Source: Saccoglossus kowalevskii
Taxonomy: Eukaryota; Hemichordata; Enteropneusta; Harrimaniidae
Assembly: GCF_000003605.2 (NCBI RefSeq)
Contig: NW_003116449.1
Coordinates: 472,181-496,998, forward strand
Direction: 5' to 3'
DNA: 24,818 bases
Numbering within the stretch: position 1 is the stretch's first letter; each line of letters begins with the position of its first letter. Both the position numbers and the translations under genes were made by a program. The notes beneath the pieces were generated by a model. That model did not search any database and was not told the DNA's origin. It saw only the letters and a program-made list of their open reading frames with translations. Positions 21,437 through 24,818 of this stretch are shown one piece after another.

Positions 21437-24293
21437 ATGAAATTGGTCGCGTGGCTAGCGGGGCTGATCGCCTGCACCGCGGCGCAAAAATGCTGTCCAC
21501 CAAAGCAGTTTGAAGCCTTTATGGGAGAGGTCGGAGGCACTTGCACCCCGCAAGGCCAGTCCGGGCTCTTCTTCGTTACTGGGCAGGTACATTATGACTA
21601 CAAAAAAGCAATGGTGGCTGCCGAAGAATACATCTCCACCGAGAAACAGGTCAAAGTGCAGATCATACAAGACTACAATAGTGTAAGTGTGCATACCGTA
21701 CCAAGCTGCGATACTCAAACTGTTTTTTTAAAAACCATTTGAAATCGTGGGGGGGGGGTGCTTGAAGATTTGCTGAAAAAATGCAAGCAAGACATTTATT
21801 CATTGAAATCCTCTCAATGACTTGCAGTACGGATCCGTATTATCGGAGATTGACGCCACCCCTTCGAAAGGTCGGATAGAGGCCATTAGCATTACACAGA
21901 ATCATGTGATGCCGATTGGCCTCATGGGAAATATGTATGGTTGTACAGTCAGAATATATTTTTAATTTGATAAAAACAAGAATATTTAAAAGGCAACATA
22001 ATTCATTGAAAATGTTATTCGCCATGGCAACCGCCTGCTCACAGTATTGGAACAATTTGGAATAAACACCAAACCAAGGTCATTGTCACGTTGTGTCATG
22101 CACGTGACTTATCTTGCATTAAAAATCTATATTCTATATTTCCAGAACACCCAATATGTCGTCCAGGCGGGAAAATGTACCAAGTCAGACCTACCCGGTA
22201 GTATTGAAAACACGTGCGTACCAGGTACGATGGGAACATTTTGAAATGTATTTGTGCATCATTCAGGTACCACCTAGGGCTATTATCCTCGGATGAATAC
22301 TTCTTACATAGTTTTGGAAAATCTTAAATCAACCTCAAAATTTTAATGACGACTGCTTGCTTTTGGAAAGGTGTAAAAAATACAAAATATAAAAATATAT
22401 ATAAACATATTTGCTGTGAACTTCGATACAAATTGTACTTTTGCAGCTAGGTATAAACATGGTCACCCTTTGTGTTGTTTTGTTTTAATATATTTTACAT
22501 GTTTTCAGATTACGCCGTGTATGGTGGCAGGCTCGTATACGGATTGAATGCCGCCTTGGAGATAGACATGTACAGTTTTGAGGGCCAGCAACTGGGGACC
22601 AACTATAGTGTTCAAGTCCTCGTCACCTCAAAGGAATGTCTCTATTTCGCCCAGAACACATTCATTGATTCTCCTCAAGGTATACCCTGAATAATACTAT
22701 ATTTCCTGTAATCAAATATTGTCTGTTAGCGAAAATTTTATTCCAATTTAGAATTCACGCTGCACGTTACGTAACAATTCATTGCATTCCAGTATTCAAA
22801 GTTTGTCACGTAAATGTATTTACATAAGGTTTTATGTGTTGAATTGTTGACTCGGAAATTAGAGTAGTTGCAATGCTAATCCAGTCGGACTGTTGCGCGC
22901 GTGTGCGTGCGTTCGTTCGTGCGCGCGTCATATCTCTGATATGACAGAATGGGTTTTGTTCATATTAGTACAAAGACAAGTCGATTTGTTTGTTTGTTTT
23001 TTATTTGGTTGAACTTTTACCGATTGTCCGTCATTGTTACGCCGCTGCTAAACACCGAAAATCAACAATCAAACATGTCATCAACCGTTTCTCAGTGATT
23101 ACTTCGCCGACTTAAATGAAACTTAGTATGAACAATCAAATCTGGTACAAAAAACAAGACATTATGATGCAATAAATTTTCTCTTTAGTTATTCTTGGAT
23201 TTCGATAAAATTTAGCCAACTGGCAGCAATTTGTGAGCAAATAAATCACTAATGTTTGACCATATTTTTCTCATCCATTGCATTTAACCTTGGTATGAAC
23301 ATCATCAGAGTGGGTTACCGGTGCATGTTTGACTGTTTTGTGATTTGTTGCAATTTGATGACTATTTTGACCCTCAAAAACACACTAAAATCAACACTTG
23401 AACATGTCATCAACAGTTTCCCAAGCATGCCTGTACAATCAAACTCAGCAATTCGAAATTCGAACACGCGCTGACGTGACGACCACTGCCCTACACGTCA
23501 CGTTTTATTCCCCACTCTATTTAATTTATCTATCTGCATATTTAATTGTTTATATTTGAAACGATATCTAAAAACTGGACGGAGACTATATCATTAACAA
23601 TGACGTAATTAATGCTTCTTATACAAAGATGCAAATTTAAACCAAATCTCGCGTGATGTGTGTAACCCATTGCGTTGTTTTCCTTGCAGTGGATATCATT
23701 ATGAATAGTGGATATACAAATACAACACTAGGAATCAAGGACCCATCAGTGTTTGACGTTCCAAAGATATGTGATCACGGTGACGTCATACCGTTTAAGG
23801 TCAGTAGTAATCAACAAAGACAGCTGTACATATTCGGCCAAAGCTCTTTAAATCACTAAATTATTTCAGGTAACTCCATCAGTTCTTTCAAATTGACATT
23901 GTTCGTCAAAACTTGACTTGACCGTTTCGAATTCATCTGCGCCCTCTAACGGCGAAATGTTCCGTGACGTAGATCGACAGTGAAAGCAATGCCGTTAAAC
24001 GTCTCTGTTGTATTGATCTATATAATCCTGTCAATAACTAATATTTTTTGTAGTATTTACTATATTTACATTTCAAAATTGGCGATTTGAACAGTACTCC
24101 CTTCACCATGCTACGTCATATTACGTCACAGAGTACTCCTGTCGCCAGTGGGCAGGCTTATTAGAAAGGCCGATCTATTCGTTCACAAGAGTACTGCTAT
24201 TGTTACTATCCATTTTACTCTGCTTATTTGCAGGCAATGCATGACATCATACCGGATCGCATGAAATGGCTGTTAATATTTGGTGCTCGTTGA
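21437..24293 (+). CDS. EPDR: Ependymin-related protein B, five exons, 221 aa
   Basis: Exons: 21437-21682, 22146-22224, 22509-22679, 23690-23799, 24234-24293 (666 nt with TGA). All introns are GT-AG, phases 0, 1, 1, 0, and exon 1 is 246 nt and exon 4 is 110 nt as in the upstream paralogue. The signal peptide is about residues 1-17 (MKLVAWLAGLIACTAAQ), then KCCPPKQF. The mature chain has Cys 19, 20, 36, 93, 106, 152 and 193. GQVHYDYKKAMVA and GKCTKSDLP match the paralogue. Likely N-glycosylation sites are N140 (N-Y-S) and N176 (N-T-T). An in-frame ATG at 21413 would add eight residues before the signal peptide; 21437 is chosen because it has A at -3 and aligns with the paralogue's start. The predicted product is a secreted ependymin-fold glycoprotein; its ligand and tissue are unknown. 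Confidence 0.93.
22892..22945. repeat. GC-alternating run and hairpin in EPDR-B intron 3
   Basis: A purine-pyrimidine alternating stretch (GCGCGCGTGTGCGTGCG followed by TTCGTTCGTGCGCGCG) has Z-DNA-like character. It is followed directly by a perfect hairpin GTCATATC-TCT-GATATGAC (22927-22945). It lies within an intron; function is unknown. Confidence 0.5.
23058..23423 (+). repeat. Pair of ~37-bp direct repeats in EPDR-B intron 3
   Basis: Segments 23058-23094 and 23387-23423 share AAAATCAACA, AACATGTCATCAAC and GTTTC in register, about 329 bp apart. The sequence between also holds two copies of a GTATGAACA-type motif (near 23127 and 23294). Together these suggest two degenerate copies of one ~330-bp repeat, which would account for the larger size of this intron (1010 bp against 483 bp in EPDR-A). 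Confidence 0.45.
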
Positions 24294-24512
24294 CTTTAAC
24301 TTCTCGAGTCATTTGCTGAAATACTGGGTAATATATAGTATTCGGCCTTGATCTTCAGAAAAAAAAATGCATATACAGTCTCTTGGATTCGAATTGCATT
24401 CAATTTATTTGAAAAGATAAATATGAATTAGATGACGAACATCACTACCGCTGTTTACCTGCAGAAGGATCTGTATACTATGTCATACTCAAATTACCTG
24501 GAAATGTATTTT

Positions 24513-24518
24513 AATAAA
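24513..24518 (+). terminator. Poly(A) signal of EPDR-B
   Basis: AATAAA lies 219 bp after the stop codon, the first canonical signal downstream, implying a 3' untranslated region of about 240 bases. Confidence 0.6.
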
Positions 24519-24562
24519 TTGTAACGTATAAAGACCTGAGTCTGATTGTTGACTGTCAAAAC

Positions 24563-24589
24563 GTACATACACACATACACACATACAGG
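24563..24589. repeat. Simple repeat, ACATACAC type
   Basis: A short run of alternating ACATAC and ACAC units follows the EPDR-B poly(A) signal. It is ordinary microsatellite-like sequence. Confidence 0.6.
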
Positions 24590-24614
24590 TGTCTCATGAA
24601 TTGTGGAGCCACCA

Positions 24615-24790
24615 TTGGATTAACTTTTAATAGAGTTGAATTAACTTTTAATATAGTTGCGATATGAACTCGATTAAAACGCGTTCCTATATAGGGTTGC
24701 GTTTTAATTGGAGTTTAATTAAACTCAATTACAATGCAATACAATGGAGAATTGCACTTTAATTAAGTTTAATTAAACTAGAGTTGAATA
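24615..24790. repeat. AT-rich palindrome cluster with a 21-bp tandem duplication
   Basis: Two 21-bp units stand head to tail at 24615-24635 and 24636-24656, differing at two positions (TTGGATTAACTTTTAATAGAG-like). They are followed by an imperfect ~40-bp palindrome centred on CCTATATAGG (about 24671-24711), then the perfect 16-bp palindrome GAGTTTAATTAAACTC (24711-24726). A related AGTTTAATTAAACT lies at about 24766-24779. This looks like the edge of a foldback or MITE-like repeat continuing to or past the window end; no family is assigned. Confidence 0.5.
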
Positions 24791-24818
24791 TCCCGTGACT
24801 GAACATAGAAATGTTTGC

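Noticed and set aside
21256-21513. 85-codon plus-strand frame overlapping EPDR-B exon 1
   Set aside because: It is out of frame with the clear ependymin exon and has no family signature.
21828-21964. An open stretch after a plausible acceptor (ACTTGCAG) in EPDR-B intron 1, reading YGSVLSEIDATPSKGR and onward
   Set aside because: EPDR-A has no counterpart, joining exon 1 directly to 22146 restores the normal ependymin alignment (IQDY followed closely by the Cys-Thr-Lys strand), and no good in-phase donor follows. Treated as chance.

Overview
The window is nuclear DNA of an animal, most likely a marine invertebrate (a lophotrochozoan or a non-vertebrate deuterostome; I cannot name the species). 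The evidence is two split genes with GT-AG introns of about 180-1360 bp, AATAAA poly(A) signals, AT-rich intergenic DNA, short non-autonomous DNA transposons (MITEs), a minisatellite, and many CCAAT and GCATGC motifs. No rRNA, tRNA, CRISPR or prokaryotic-style operon was seen.

The only genes supported with confidence are two tandem, same-strand paralogues of the ependymin-related protein (EPDR) family. EPDR-A has five exons between 12712 and 15837 (220 aa). EPDR-B has five exons between 21437 and 24293 (221 aa). Both begin with a signal peptide followed by a Lys-Cys-Cys-Pro-Pro-Lys-Gln-Phe start to the mature chain. They share seven cysteines in the mature chain, and their intron phases are identical (0, 1, 1, 0), so they arose by tandem duplication. 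Their promoters differ: EPDR-A has a TATA box with an E-box and an ATF/CRE-like site, while EPDR-B has a perfect CRE palindrome and no good TATA box at the usual distance. Exon 4 is far better conserved between them than exon 3.

Layout: 1-12.35 kb is intergenic with no recognisable host gene. It holds a CCAAT-motif cluster (0.57-0.81 kb), a GC-richer stretch (3.48-3.79 kb), a degenerate ~20-bp repeat (8.57-8.78 kb), a repeat block flanked by direct repeats (9.8-9.97 kb), a 109-bp hairpin (10.17-10.28 kb), an unexplained 153-codon ORF on the minus strand (10.75-11.21 kb), and a hAT-like MITE (11.78-11.94 kb). From 12.39 to 15.99 kb lies EPDR-A with its promoter region, its first intron carrying a minisatellite of 30/21/33-bp units. 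From 16 to 21.1 kb is intergenic with a TA-flanked MITE (17.38-17.57 kb) and a ~1.56-kb inverted repeat (19.22-20.78 kb). From 21.15 to 24.52 kb lies EPDR-B. The last 300 bp hold AT-rich palindromes and short tandem repeats.

The two EPDR products should be secreted glycoproteins of the ependymin fold. Members of this family occur in extracellular matrix, body fluids and secretions and are thought to bind hydrophobic ligands and Ca2+; which role applies here cannot be read from the sequence.
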